This document shows positions 1-6,555 of a stretch of DNA of 7,405 nt, piece after piece (the first letter of the stretch is position 1; every line of letters begins with the position of its first letter). The notes beneath the pieces were generated by a model. It ran no database searches, was not told the DNA's origin, and worked only from the letters and a program-made list of their open reading frames with translations. Position numbers and translations under genes: made by a program. Origin of the DNA: Planctomycetota bacterium (lineage in GTDB: Bacteria; Planctomycetota; Phycisphaerae; WQYP01); NCBI GenBank assembly GCA_021785155.1, contig JAJYGE010000093.1, forward strand, positions 1 to 7,405, given 5' to 3'.

Positions 1-131
1 ACGATTCCTTTATCCGAAATACAAAGTTGGATTATACCGCAGAACAACGTTTCGGCAAACCCGTCTGAATGCCCAAAATAACAGGCGACTGTCCCTAGTT
101 ATTAAACTGTGCCACCTATTGCCATAAATCC
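1..131. other. Possible 3' tail of an upstream gene plus spacer
   Basis: Two plus-strand frames are open from the window edge. Frame 3 runs to a TGA at 66-68 and ends with the peptide DYTAEQRFGKPV. Frame 1 runs to a TAA at 79-81 and ends NNVSANPSECPK. The first has a balanced charge pattern and looks slightly more protein-like, but 22 codons cannot decide it and I recognise neither. From about 82 to 131 I see no convincing terminator, promoter or RNA gene. Confidence 0.25.
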
Positions 132-229
132 ATGTCATCCGCGCGCTTGCTTATCATTCGGACCTCCGATATCATGAAAATTAGCGTCCTTACAATTAGC
201 CGGGCCACCACGGCGCTCTTGCATGAGGA

Positions 230-259
230 TTGTTTGTCCACAGGCAAGTCTTGTATAAT
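230..259 (+). promoter_or_regulatory. Sigma70-like promoter for the DUF2752 gene
   Basis: A perfect TATAAT lies at 254-259. A weak -35 (TTGTTT, 230-235) sits 18 nt upstream; an alternative TTGTCC at 234-239 would give a 14 nt spacer, which is too short. Transcription would begin near 266, directly next to the ATG at 267. This argues against using the upstream in-frame ATGs at 132 or 174, because both lie before the promoter. It also implies an almost leaderless message. The -10 match is seen directly; activity is inferred. Confidence 0.45.
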
Positions 260-266
260 CTGTGCC

Positions 267-770
267 ATGTCGCAGGTGGTCGAACAACCTGAATTTCTTG
301 TTGGATTAAGTGGTCCATACGCATGGGCGTATCGGCATCGCATTCGCCTGTGGTCCGGGTTTCTGCTGTTGATGTTTATACCGATGCTGGGAATTGGCCT
401 GTATCTGAATCCCAGCCCCAAGGGTTTGGCAACACATACGCAACTGGGCCTGCCCCCCTGCGGATTTTATACCGAATATGGCTGGCCCTGCCCGACGTGC
501 GGCTACACGACGGCGGTATCCCATGTGGCCCATGGACAATGGCTCACAGCTCTGGCAACACAGCCCGGTGGAGCAATGGTCGGATTTCTGGCCGTGGCGG
601 GCGTGATTGTCGGTGGCTTGGCTGTGACCACCGGAAAATGGTATGGGCCGTCGTTTTTCTGGTTCGCATGGAACTGGTGGAAAATTCTGATTGGCGCAAC
701 GGCGATCATATTGGGTGCATGGGGATATAAAATTCTTATTATGAGTGCATGGTTCCGTCACCACGGGTAG
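267..770 (+). CDS. DUF2752 family membrane protein
   Basis: This encodes a small integral membrane protein of about 167 residues with the DUF2752 signature. Around residues 63-90 it has PPCGF, then WPCPTCGYTTA, then a HG pair, so conserved Cys65, Cys75 and Cys78 are present. Hydrophobic segments lie near residues 28-47, 101-120 and 138-161, with the Cys-rich stretch between the first and second. The biochemical role of DUF2752 is not established; the CPxCG arrangement suggests metal or redox chemistry, which is only inference. The frame stays open back to an ATG at 132, but the extra 45 residues match no family I know and the TATAAT at 254-259 falls inside them, so I chose ATG 267. No Shine-Dalgarno precedes any candidate start. 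It ends in TAG. A lipoprotein gene follows after 104 nt on the same strand and may be co-transcribed. Confidence 0.85.
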   Translation: MSQVVEQPEFLVGLSGPYAWAYRHRIRLWSGFLLLMFIPMLGIGLYLNPSPKGLATHTQLGLPPCGFYTEYGWPCPTCGYTTAVSHVAHGQWLTALATQPGGAMVGFLAVAGVIVGGLAVTTGKWYGPSFFWFAWNWWKILIGATAIILGAWGYKILIMSAWFRHHG

Positions 771-874
771 AATCCTCACTTGGCGGAACTTTGGCGTGCG
801 TAAAGCGGATTAAAAAACCGGTCCGTGTGCGGAAGATTCAGGCATGACGGGTATTTCATAGCCAGGAAAAATGA

Positions 875-1555
875 ATGAACATTGCTTTTCATATACGTCG
901 ATGCGGCAAACCAATGCAATCAACCGGGGCGGTTGTGGTGTTGGCCATACTGGTGTTGTCCATGGGAATGGGCGGCTGCGCATTTCTTGGATTGGCGGCT
1001 GAAAACACCATGGGCGTTGCGGTAAAGCCGCAATACCGCGGGTTGAAAAAACAGAGCGTGGCCATTGTGGTATATGAAGATGCCTCAACCATGTTCACCT
1101 ATCCGCAGGCGCAGCAGGAAGTTTCCGCATTTGTCTCCGCGACGCTTAAAACACATCTTCCAAAAGCGCATATTCTTGATTATCACCTGGTGTTGAATTA
1201 CCAGAACGCCAATCCCAACTGGGATGTTTTACCCATTAAAACCATCGGCAAGCACTTCGGGGTTTCGCGCGTGCTTTACATTGAATTACTCAATTACACC
1301 GTACATGCCCAAGAGACCAATTACGTTCTGCAAGGGGATATTGCCGCCCATGTCGCCGTTTATAATATGAACATTCCAGGCGACGGCGAAGTGTTTCACA
1401 CCAATATTGACGCCAAATGGCCAAAAAGCGGGCCACTGCCGGGATATAACACCGATGCCAATACGGTACGTATGAATACTTTGCAGCGATTCAGCACAAT
1501 GCTGGCACGCTGCTTTTACACATGGCATAATCGAGGCAATGGCTATGCGAATTAA
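875..1555 (+). CDS. Putative lipoprotein with CsgG/LpoB-like pattern (first of a tandem pair)
   Basis: The protein has 226 residues. It starts with a basic n-region (RR at 8-9) and a hydrophobic core (about 18-30), followed by the lipobox GMGGC with the lipidated cysteine at Cys35, so it is probably exported by Sec and anchored by signal peptidase II. No aspartate follows the cysteine, which fits an outer-membrane destination by the E. coli rule; that rule is untested here. The mature part has a strand-like VAIVVYED near 60-67. A helix-then-strand unit, TIGKHFGVSRVLYIELLNY, lies near 124-142, followed by a YVLQGDIAAHVAVYN stretch. This resembles the 'ia..lGad.vl.g.v' pattern of CsgG/LpoB-type periplasmic domains. 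That resemblance is inferred from pattern, not from a confirmed family hit. The start is supported by AGGA at 864-867, 7 nt upstream of the ATG; a later in-frame ATG at 914 would also leave a workable signal peptide. Its 3' end overlaps the next lipoprotein gene. Confidence 0.85.
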   Translation: MNIAFHIRRCGKPMQSTGAVVVLAILVLSMGMGGCAFLGLAAENTMGVAVKPQYRGLKKQSVAIVVYEDASTMFTYPQAQQEVSAFVSATLKTHLPKAHILDYHLVLNYQNANPNWDVLPIKTIGKHFGVSRVLYIELLNYTVHAQETNYVLQGDIAAHVAVYNMNIPGDGEVFHTNIDAKWPKSGPLPGYNTDANTVRMNTLQRFSTMLARCFYTWHNRGNGYAN

Positions 1556-2192
1556 AGCATTTAATCTCAAAGCGACTTTACTGGCCACGCTGATAATCAC
1601 GACGGCTTTTTGTCTGGGCGGTTGTGAATTGGCTTATCTTTTTGCCGGCAACGGCTCTCATGCGGCGCTTTATAAACTGCCGAATAAGAATCGCATTCTG
1701 GTGCTTATCGATACTTCCGCCAACAGCCAGTTAAGCATTCATGCCATGGCCACATTGATGACGCTGGTAAATCAAACCCTGTATAAGCACAAATGTGCCG
1801 ACAGATTTGTACCGGCCTACCGCATTGTGGCTTTGCAGCGGCGCAACCCGGAGCAGTACCACTCCATGGGAATTGCGGATATCGCCCATGCGGTCAACGC
1901 CAATGATGTGATTTATGTTTACGTCAAACGCTTTGACATCACGCTCGAAAGTGCGGGCCAACTGACCAAAGGCAGCGCTGATGCGATGGTAAAAGTTGTG
2001 GATGAAAACGGCAAACGCCTCTGGCCAAAAACGGGTTCACCGGGAGCGTCCATAACCGCCCGTATTCCCACCTCCACGGCCGTAAGCCAAAGCCCACAGA
2101 CCGTCGAGGCCGACATGGTCGCGATCCTGGGGCGCCGAATTTCGCGCATTTTTTACCGATACGCCGTCGGCTATCAGCCCAAGTCGGAGTAA
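1545..2192 (+). CDS. Putative lipoprotein, likely paralog of the preceding gene
   Basis: This encodes about 215 residues with a lipoprotein signal peptide: the basic MRIK start, a hydrophobic stretch, and the lipobox CLGGC with lipidated Cys27. The mature region repeats the layout of the upstream lipoprotein. It has NRILVLIDTS, an alpha/beta stretch, then GIADIAHAVNANDVIYVYV (compare the upstream TIGKHFGVSRVLYIEL), then KGSADAMVKVVDENGKRLWP. I read this as a diverged duplicate with a CsgG/LpoB-like fold; the function is unknown. Two starts are possible, ATG 1539 and ATG 1545. A GAGG at 1533-1536 sits 2 nt before the first and 8 nt before the second, so 1545 is preferred. That gives an 11 nt overlap with the upstream gene and probable translational coupling. 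The two proteins may act together in the envelope. Confidence 0.83.
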   Translation: MRIKAFNLKATLLATLIITTAFCLGGCELAYLFAGNGSHAALYKLPNKNRILVLIDTSANSQLSIHAMATLMTLVNQTLYKHKCADRFVPAYRIVALQRRNPEQYHSMGIADIAHAVNANDVIYVYVKRFDITLESAGQLTKGSADAMVKVVDENGKRLWPKTGSPGASITARIPTSTAVSQSPQTVEADMVAILGRRISRIFYRYAVGYQPKSE

Positions 2193-2233
2193 TTCCGGCC
2201 CCGGCCCGATTTTAAAATAATCAAACCCAATAA

Positions 2234-2265
2234 AAAGCCCTCTGATATGAACGTCAAAGGGCTTT
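2234..2265 (-). terminator. Intrinsic terminator of the PEP-CTERM gene in the convergent gap
   Basis: The arms AAAGCCCT (2234-2241) and AGGGCTTT (2258-2265) form a perfect 8 bp stem. The 16 nt loop can itself pair a little further past a C/A mismatch. On the minus strand the stem is followed by a T-run (GGGCTTTTTATT), as expected of a Rho-independent terminator, and it lies 31 nt past the PEP-CTERM stop. On the plus strand only TTTC follows the stem, so its use for the lipoprotein genes (stop at 2192) would be weaker but is possible. Confidence 0.8.
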
Positions 2266-2296
2266 CAAAAAAAGCATTGGAGAGACTTTATCGCAT

Positions 2297-3373
2297 TCAC
2301 ACTGGATTGGAAGGCAGCCTTCGACGACGTGCGAGTAGTCCGATGGCTCCGATAGCCAAAAGGCCCCAGGTTGCCGGCTCCGGCACCGCTGCCAAGCCGG
2401 CCGAAGTCAGGTTCCAGCCCACCACATTTAGTGCGACCAGTTCATTTGGACCGAGATTTGGACCGGCAATGCCCGGATCCCCATAGGCGTCCTGCACCTG
2501 CGGTGGATTGTTCGGCTGCGCTTGCGCAGGGACAACGCCGTTGCCCCAATCGCCGAAATCGGAAGAATCCGTGCTGCCATTCTGATTAAAATACACCAGG
2601 TTGCTTTGTCCCCCGTTAATTGAAAAATAGGAGGATATGCTCGTGCTGGGATTGTAACTTCTGGTACCATCGGCACTGAAGCGGAATAAATCCAGCGGGC
2701 CGATGGGGCTGGTTTGATAGCTGCTGGAATTCAGGTTTGATCCGGCTCCACCGATACCCAGAACTTCGTCGATCTCGTGTGCGGCGACCGCCTGGAGATC
2801 GTATTTACCGGAATTTTGTGTACTGGTTCTATTGAGATTCATGCTACTTAAATTTAGCGAAATAGTGCTGTCGTAGCCTGTGGTGACTCCAGAAGGTTCC
2901 CCCAAAGCCCGCAGCAGCGGCAGTGTGAGATCAACATTGGTGCTGCTATTTCCGGGAACCGGGTTGCTTCCAGGCAGTGTGGCGTCGGCAGTCGTCTGGT
3001 AAGTTGAGGGTGTCGCGTTGCTCTGAAGATTGGAAACATAAGTGGAGTACCCCAAGGCGTTAAAATAGGTGTTGCTTTGCCCAAGGCCGGAACTCATGTT
3101 TTTAAAATCAATGTTAACCGTGACGGGGTTGGCAATGTAACTGTCAATGGCGGTTATGGCATTATTGATATCGGCCTCGTAAGCAGCAGTGTTTGACGGC
3201 GAATAGCTCGTGAATGTACTGTCAAATGTAGGCACGATAATCAGTGCGTGGGCCGGTGCTGCCATACCCGCAACACCTGCCACAGTTGCGGCAAAGGCCG
3301 CTGCGAAAAACAGGGACGAGCCACTGGATAGATACGCGGTACGGGGAAAACGACCAATAAATTTGGCGAACAT
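2297..3373 (-). CDS. Secreted PEP-CTERM protein, putative metalloprotease (NF038122-like)
   Basis: This encodes a 358-residue exported protein. A Sec signal peptide covers residues 1-43 (basic KFIGRFPR, hydrophobic 21-37) with probable cleavage after AHA43. The mature domain contains HEIDEVLGIGG at 199-209, with His199, Glu200 and Glu203. Beyond it are GPLDLFRFSADGTRSY (225-240), SYFSINGG, GDWGNG, a QDAYGDPG block and ALNVVGWNL. I associate this layout with a family of PEP-CTERM putative zinc metalloproteases whose motif is HExxE rather than HExxH; activity is unproven. The C-terminus has VPEPATWG at 330-337, a hydrophobic span of about 14 residues and RRRR, the signal recognised by exosortase. 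The frame is open upstream to 3577, but I chose ATG 3373. It begins a proper signal peptide, has GGAG 5 nt upstream, and the longer start would lie upstream of the promoter's -10 box. The protein is rich in Ser, Asn and Thr, typical of PEP-CTERM cargo. It is transcribed alone. Confidence 0.87.
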   Translation of the reverse strand: MFAKFIGRFPRTAYLSSGSSLFFAAAFAATVAGVAGMAAPAHALIIVPTFDSTFTSYSPSNTAAYEADINNAITAIDSYIANPVTVNIDFKNMSSGLGQSNTYFNALGYSTYVSNLQSNATPSTYQTTADATLPGSNPVPGNSSTNVDLTLPLLRALGEPSGVTTGYDSTISLNLSSMNLNRTSTQNSGKYDLQAVAAHEIDEVLGIGGAGSNLNSSSYQTSPIGPLDLFRFSADGTRSYNPSTSISSYFSINGGQSNLVYFNQNGSTDSSDFGDWGNGVVPAQAQPNNPPQVQDAYGDPGIAGPNLGPNELVALNVVGWNLTSAGLAAVPEPATWGLLAIGAIGLLARRRRLPSNPV

Positions 3374-3540
3374 AAAAACTCCACTTTCCCGAAAGGGAAG
3401 AAACGAACCCCAGTCCAACCAACCAGATCGAATCCGATCTATCGCGGACCACGATGCATTCGCAAAAATTGCGGATGCGATTACTTGTGTGTGTTCGCGC
3501 ATTGCAACAACCGAAGCAGTCAGCGCTACATGAGAGAACC
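3374..3540 (-). promoter_or_regulatory. Long structured 5' leader of the PEP-CTERM gene
   Basis: If transcription starts just after the -10 box, the message has about 165 untranslated nt. Three short inverted repeats lie in it. They are TTCCC/GGGAA around a 4 nt loop (3386-3399, close to the ribosome site), AGATCG/CGATCT around 4 nt (3425-3440), and GCAT.CGCAA/TTGCG.ATGC around 3 nt (3456-3478, one mismatch in the RNA sense). The ribosome-binding GGAG lies at 3379-3382. I recognise no known riboswitch class. The leader could control translation or stability, but this is inference. Confidence 0.4.
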
Positions 3541-3545
3541 AGTTT

Positions 3546-3573
3546 AGTTTAATGCGGTATGAAGAGATGTCAA
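3546..3573 (-). promoter_or_regulatory. Sigma70-like promoter of the PEP-CTERM gene
   Basis: On the minus strand a perfect consensus -35 TTGACA (3573-3568) is followed after 16 nt by TAAACT (3551-3546), which matches the -10 consensus at 4 of 6 positions. Transcription would begin near 3540. It is the best -35 match in the window and the nearest coding sequence downstream is the PEP-CTERM gene. Confidence 0.6.
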
Positions 3574-3577
3574 GCAA

Positions 3578-3936
3578 AAAATCGGCTTTTTATTACCGTT
3601 CACCTTTGTATTTCGTGATCAGGCATTTACTAAAAACATGCCACCAATGCTATGAAAAAGTTCGTGTGTTCTTATTTGCGAATGCTGTGGTTGGCACGTT
3701 GTCCGATAACGTGCGCCGTTCTTCGTTCCGGCGCGCCAAGATTTTTATGCGACTATTGTCGGAGTGCCGCCATTTTAAGGTCCATATATGCCAAGCACTT
3801 GGAGCCACGGATGTTTCGTTCACCGTGATGCTGCTTGACCTATTTTTTGTGATTTTGGCGACTCGGTACCCCGACACTCCGGGAGCAGACCAGTTTGCTG
3901 ACTTCCGGAGGTTCCGAGATAGTCATGCTGACCGAT
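3578..3936. other. Gene-poor stretch between the PEP-CTERM promoter and the methyltransferase stop
   Basis: Open frames exist on both strands here (for example plus 3552-4004 and minus 3877-3650). None has a recognisable family, a ribosome-binding site or a plausible composition, and the plus-strand one runs over the methyltransferase 3' end. The stretch holds an inverted repeat at 3694-3714 and a GC-rich hairpin just beyond it (GCGCC 3713-3717 with GGCGC 3730-3734). No hairpin with a U-tract that would clearly end the methyltransferase transcript was found. Confidence 0.5.
3694..3714. repeat. Perfect 7 bp inverted repeat
   Basis: GCACGTT (3694-3700) and AACGTGC (3708-3714) are exact reverse complements separated by 7 nt. 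The repeat lies about 220 nt past the methyltransferase stop, in noncoding sequence. No T-run follows on either strand, so it is not a classical terminator. It could be a transcript-end hairpin or a protein-binding dyad; chance is also possible. Confidence 0.4.
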
Positions 3937-5538
3937 TCAACGGAATAATGACAATGAGTATTGTTCCTGCGTGCCGGTGGCCAGTTCCGGCCAACGCCGG
4001 ATAAAAGAGTCGGCCGAAATTCGCGCCAACTCCTTTGGCTCAATTTTATGCAGGCCATCACCATAGACTCGGCCCTCACCACGCAATTCATGGCCAGGGA
4101 TGTCCCCAAGCATCTTGAAAACCTCGGATGCCATTTCCGGTTGGCGGCGCAGTATCGCAGCAAGATTACCACGGGGGTAGAGCATGAGATAAAGATTTGT
4201 GGCTACAGCTTGCGAGCGATTCCAGATAAAGTGGAACGGTTTGTTTTCATCGGATCCTCGGCCCATATATGTGCAGAGGAAGGGTGCCGGATCACGTTGC
4301 TCCTGTGCGTACCAGGGATAACGCTTCCCAACCAGGTAGCCATTTCTAACAACAAGCGAATCCGGGCCGGATAAGTACCTCCAGAGCGCCGGATAGCGCA
4401 ACTCCACGAGTGGCTCGGGGACATCGCAGTCGATAAGGACAAGTTGGCCCGGCAAATTAGGAAAACCATCGCCGTCCACCTCAATGACGGTAGGCTGAAG
4501 CTGACGTGGGCTGGGCAAAATAGGACGCAGAAATTGGGTGGGGATACCGCGTTTATGGGCATCGGCACGGTCAATAATAAAAAATTTGTTGCCGCCGGTT
4601 GCGATGCCCCGCTTAATTCGGAAAAAATCTCCAAGGGTAGTACCGCCGCTGGCGACATGGCTGGTGCATTCTTGGTTCCTTGATTGCGGATAAGCCGTCC
4701 ATTTTCGAGCATTTATCAAGCGACACCGGCTTATGGTTTCTGTTGCAGCCGGATGTACAAGCGAGTCTCCAAAAGTGAATTGCACGGTGTGGTCAGCTCC
4801 GGGCGCCGTCTTTTTGAAAAACAGTACCGCTGAAGAAACCATTGCGTCTTTAAACTGAGGGTTGCGAGGATCGAAGCGATGCACACGAATCAGGGACACG
4901 CTATTTAAGAGAAAAGTCTTGAGCGCAGCACCATAATTAACATCCATAAATTCCGACGGAATCAGCCAGCCAGCGTGACCGCCCTCTTCCATCCACGATG
5001 TAGTAAGAAGCAGGAAGTAGACATACAAGCCAGTCAGGCCGCTAACCTTAACGCCGGTTCTTTCGAGCACCAACGCCTGAAGACGTTCCTTCTCCCGCCG
5101 CTCGATATGGTGGTGGCGCACATAGGGCGGATTTGCCAAAACGATATTAGGTGCCGACGGGCACATCGTACTGGCAACAAATCGAGTAAAATCTTCACAC
5201 ACCACGGCCAGACCGGTGTCGGCCCAGATATCGCGAGCGGCATGACATAATGCGGCGTCAATTTCAATGCCCATGGCGCTGGCAATTCTTTGCCGCCCGA
5301 ATATAGAGAGAGCGGCGGAGAAAAAACTTCCCAGTCCGATGGAAGGATCGGCAAAACGGATGGGAAATGTTTCAATGGGAAGTAAAGCCGCCAACTGCTC
5401 GGTGATCTCTATCGCCAAGGCACGGGGTGTTGCAAATTGGCCGAGGCGGTTGCGGTCGGCACTTGATTGTTGCCGGTCAAAATTGGCTTGCATTGCCTGC
5501 CTTCGCAGCTCCACAGAGTTATCCGTTTGCGCAATCAT
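3937..5538 (-). CDS. XamI-type N6-adenine DNA methyltransferase (type II RM)
   Basis: This 533-residue enzyme transfers a methyl group from S-adenosylmethionine to the N6 of adenine in a specific DNA site. Residues 31-43 carry the RLGQFATP entry motif common in this class. The SAM-binding motif I is DPSIGLGSFF (64-73). An acidic IEID follows at 91-94, EDF at 115-117, and the catalytic motif IV NPPY is at 136-139. The order SAM motif before NPPY marks a gamma-type adenine methylase. The C-terminal part (about 300-510) begins with GDFFRIKRGIATGGNKFF, as in Eco57I-like target recognition regions, and contains NLYLMLYP and VYGDGLHKIEPKEL. Pairing with a XamI-like endonuclease suggests GTCGAC as the site. 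I found no GTCGAC in this window by eye, but fewer than two are expected by chance. Its ATG immediately follows the endonuclease TAA, with a GGGGA at 5544-5548 as a possible ribosome site. No frameshift or internal stop is seen, so it should be active. Confidence 0.9.
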   Translation of the reverse strand: MIAQTDNSVELRRQAMQANFDRQQSSADRNRLGQFATPRALAIEITEQLAALLPIETFPIRFADPSIGLGSFFSAALSIFGRQRIASAMGIEIDAALCHAARDIWADTGLAVVCEDFTRFVASTMCPSAPNIVLANPPYVRHHHIERREKERLQALVLERTGVKVSGLTGLYVYFLLLTTSWMEEGGHAGWLIPSEFMDVNYGAALKTFLLNSVSLIRVHRFDPRNPQFKDAMVSSAVLFFKKTAPGADHTVQFTFGDSLVHPAATETISRCRLINARKWTAYPQSRNQECTSHVASGGTTLGDFFRIKRGIATGGNKFFIIDRADAHKRGIPTQFLRPILPSPRQLQPTVIEVDGDGFPNLPGQLVLIDCDVPEPLVELRYPALWRYLSGPDSLVVRNGYLVGKRYPWYAQEQRDPAPFLCTYMGRGSDENKPFHFIWNRSQAVATNLYLMLYPRGNLAAILRRQPEMASEVFKMLGDIPGHELRGEGRVYGDGLHKIEPKELARISADSFIRRWPELATGTQEQYSLSLFR

Positions 5539-6498
5539 TTAAATCCCCAATTTCAGCAAATCGTCAATGCGGTGTTCCCAAACCCAATCAATCCCCTCGG
5601 CCGCCTCGTAGCCCAGGTAGTCGCTTCCGAAATATCCACAAAGGAAAAGGATGAATGCCACGTCCGTACCATACGCTGCTTGAAGTTGCCGAATTTTGGT
5701 CGCCTCTTCTTTGCGGCGTTTGTTAGTGTTGGTGAAATCGCCAGCGGATTTCGCCTCCACGAGCACCGGCAAATGCCCTTTCCTTAAATTCCTTGGTTGG
5801 ATCAAGACATCGACGGGAATATTCAACCTGACAGCCTTTCCTACTGAAATATTTGAGCGAAATGTATAGGTTCCGGGCTCCATCTCCCGCAAAGGTTCTC
5901 CAGATGGGCGGGCGTGTCTTCTATATCCCCGTGCTTCTAGAAACTGGCCTATTGCGTTGAGTTGGCGGCGCTCTTGCGCATTTCGCACAATGAGATTGGA
6001 TACAGCACTGCAGAGACGATCCGCAACAATTGTTGCCGCGCGATCACGCTCCTATGCCGTGGGGCTGCCACCGTTTTCAAGCCATGAGAATATTTCACGA
6101 TCAAGAAGCGTAATTAAAACACGGCATACCGACTCCAGTTGTTTCGAAAGCAATGCGGATTTTATGCGTCCCGGGAGCTTTCCCTGCTCCATACGTCTGA
6201 CCAAGGTTCTTCCAACGCCGGAAAGGCCGATAAGGCGGTCAACGGCCAGCGGCGGAGCGGTACACATACGGAGCGTCGGTAGGCAACCGGCGTTTGCCGA
6301 AAGCATTTCAAAGTTCAGATCTCGGAGATCGTTGGTGGTTGCCATAGTCTTCTTGACCTGCTCTGTCGTCTGCCGACGCGTGGATCGGAAGGCCTCCGGT
6401 GCAAAAGCCAGAAACCACCGGTTAAACTGATCAACCGAAGCCGCCACATCGGCTTTCCAGAGGTCCGGTTTATCGGCGTTAATTTTTATCGGCCGCAA
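5539..6498 (-). pseudogene. XamI-type restriction endonuclease interrupted by an in-frame amber codon
   Basis: A single frame of 319 codons is broken by TAG at codon 149 (6052-6054). The first part (148 residues) includes ADVAASVDQFNRWFLAFAPE and the segment LPTLRMCTAPPLAVDRLIGL. Past the TAG the same frame continues ERDRAATIVADRLC and RNAQERRQL, then a PD-(D/E)xK-like core. That core has Asp230 in IPVDVLIQ and Glu248-x-Lys250 in VLVEAKSAGDFTN, followed by FILFLCGYF. Both parts match what I know of the XamI restriction endonuclease family, which cuts GTCGAC, so they are one gene. The start is TTG 6498, directly after an in-frame TGA, with GGAG 7 nt upstream and a promoter behind it. The only standard restart after the amber is GTG 5988, which lacks a Shine-Dalgarno and lies inside the conserved RNAQE block. 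Other genes here also end in TAG (the DUF2752 gene), so TAG is a normal stop. The product is probably a non-functional fragment, unless the codon is suppressed or is a sequencing error. Confidence 0.85.
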
Positions 6499-6505
6499 TC
6501 ACATT

Positions 6506-6509
6506 CTCC
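6506..6509 (-). promoter_or_regulatory. Ribosome-binding site supporting the TTG start of the endonuclease
   Basis: GGAG on the minus strand lies 7 nt before TTG 6498. The codon directly before the TTG is an in-frame TGA, so no earlier start is possible. A ten-codon out-of-frame reading (MENVIAADKN, from an ATG at 6511) overlaps this site and start; it may be chance. Confidence 0.6.
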
Positions 6510-6526
6510 ATTTTTACTTAGGCAGC

Positions 6527-6555
6527 ATGTTACCGCATATCGCACAGCGTGTTAA
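6527..6555 (-). promoter_or_regulatory. Promoter of the restriction-modification unit
   Basis: On the minus strand, TTAACA (6555-6550, 5 of 6 to the -35 consensus) is followed by exactly 17 nt and TAACAT (6532-6527, 4 of 6 to the -10). Transcription would start near 6520, giving a short leader of about 20 nt before the TTG start. The -35 lies inside a 5 bp dyad, GCGTG (6547-6551) with CACGC (6560-6564), next to another, CCGGC/GCCGG (6556-6567). A repressor could bind there, but no controller gene is visible. Confidence 0.55.

Noticed and set aside
3374..3577. N-terminal extension of the PEP-CTERM protein from an ATG at 3577
   Set aside because: That start lies upstream of the -35 and -10 boxes, and the extension would place a non-signal-like stretch before a clear signal peptide beginning at 3373.
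3578..3660. Terminator for the methyltransferase from the A-rich/T-rich pair around 3580-3592
   Set aside because: The pairing is only A-T tracts around a short GC centre, it overlaps the next promoter, and it is about 350 nt past the stop; not convincing.
3552..4004. A 150-residue plus-strand ORF that could be a small gene beside the RM unit
   Set aside because: It starts inside the minus-strand PEP-CTERM promoter region, runs antisense over the end of the methyltransferase, has no recognised family and no ribosome site.
5957..6430. A 157-residue plus-strand ORF across the amber site of the endonuclease
   Set aside because: It is the antisense shadow of family-like endonuclease sequence on the minus strand and has no independent support.
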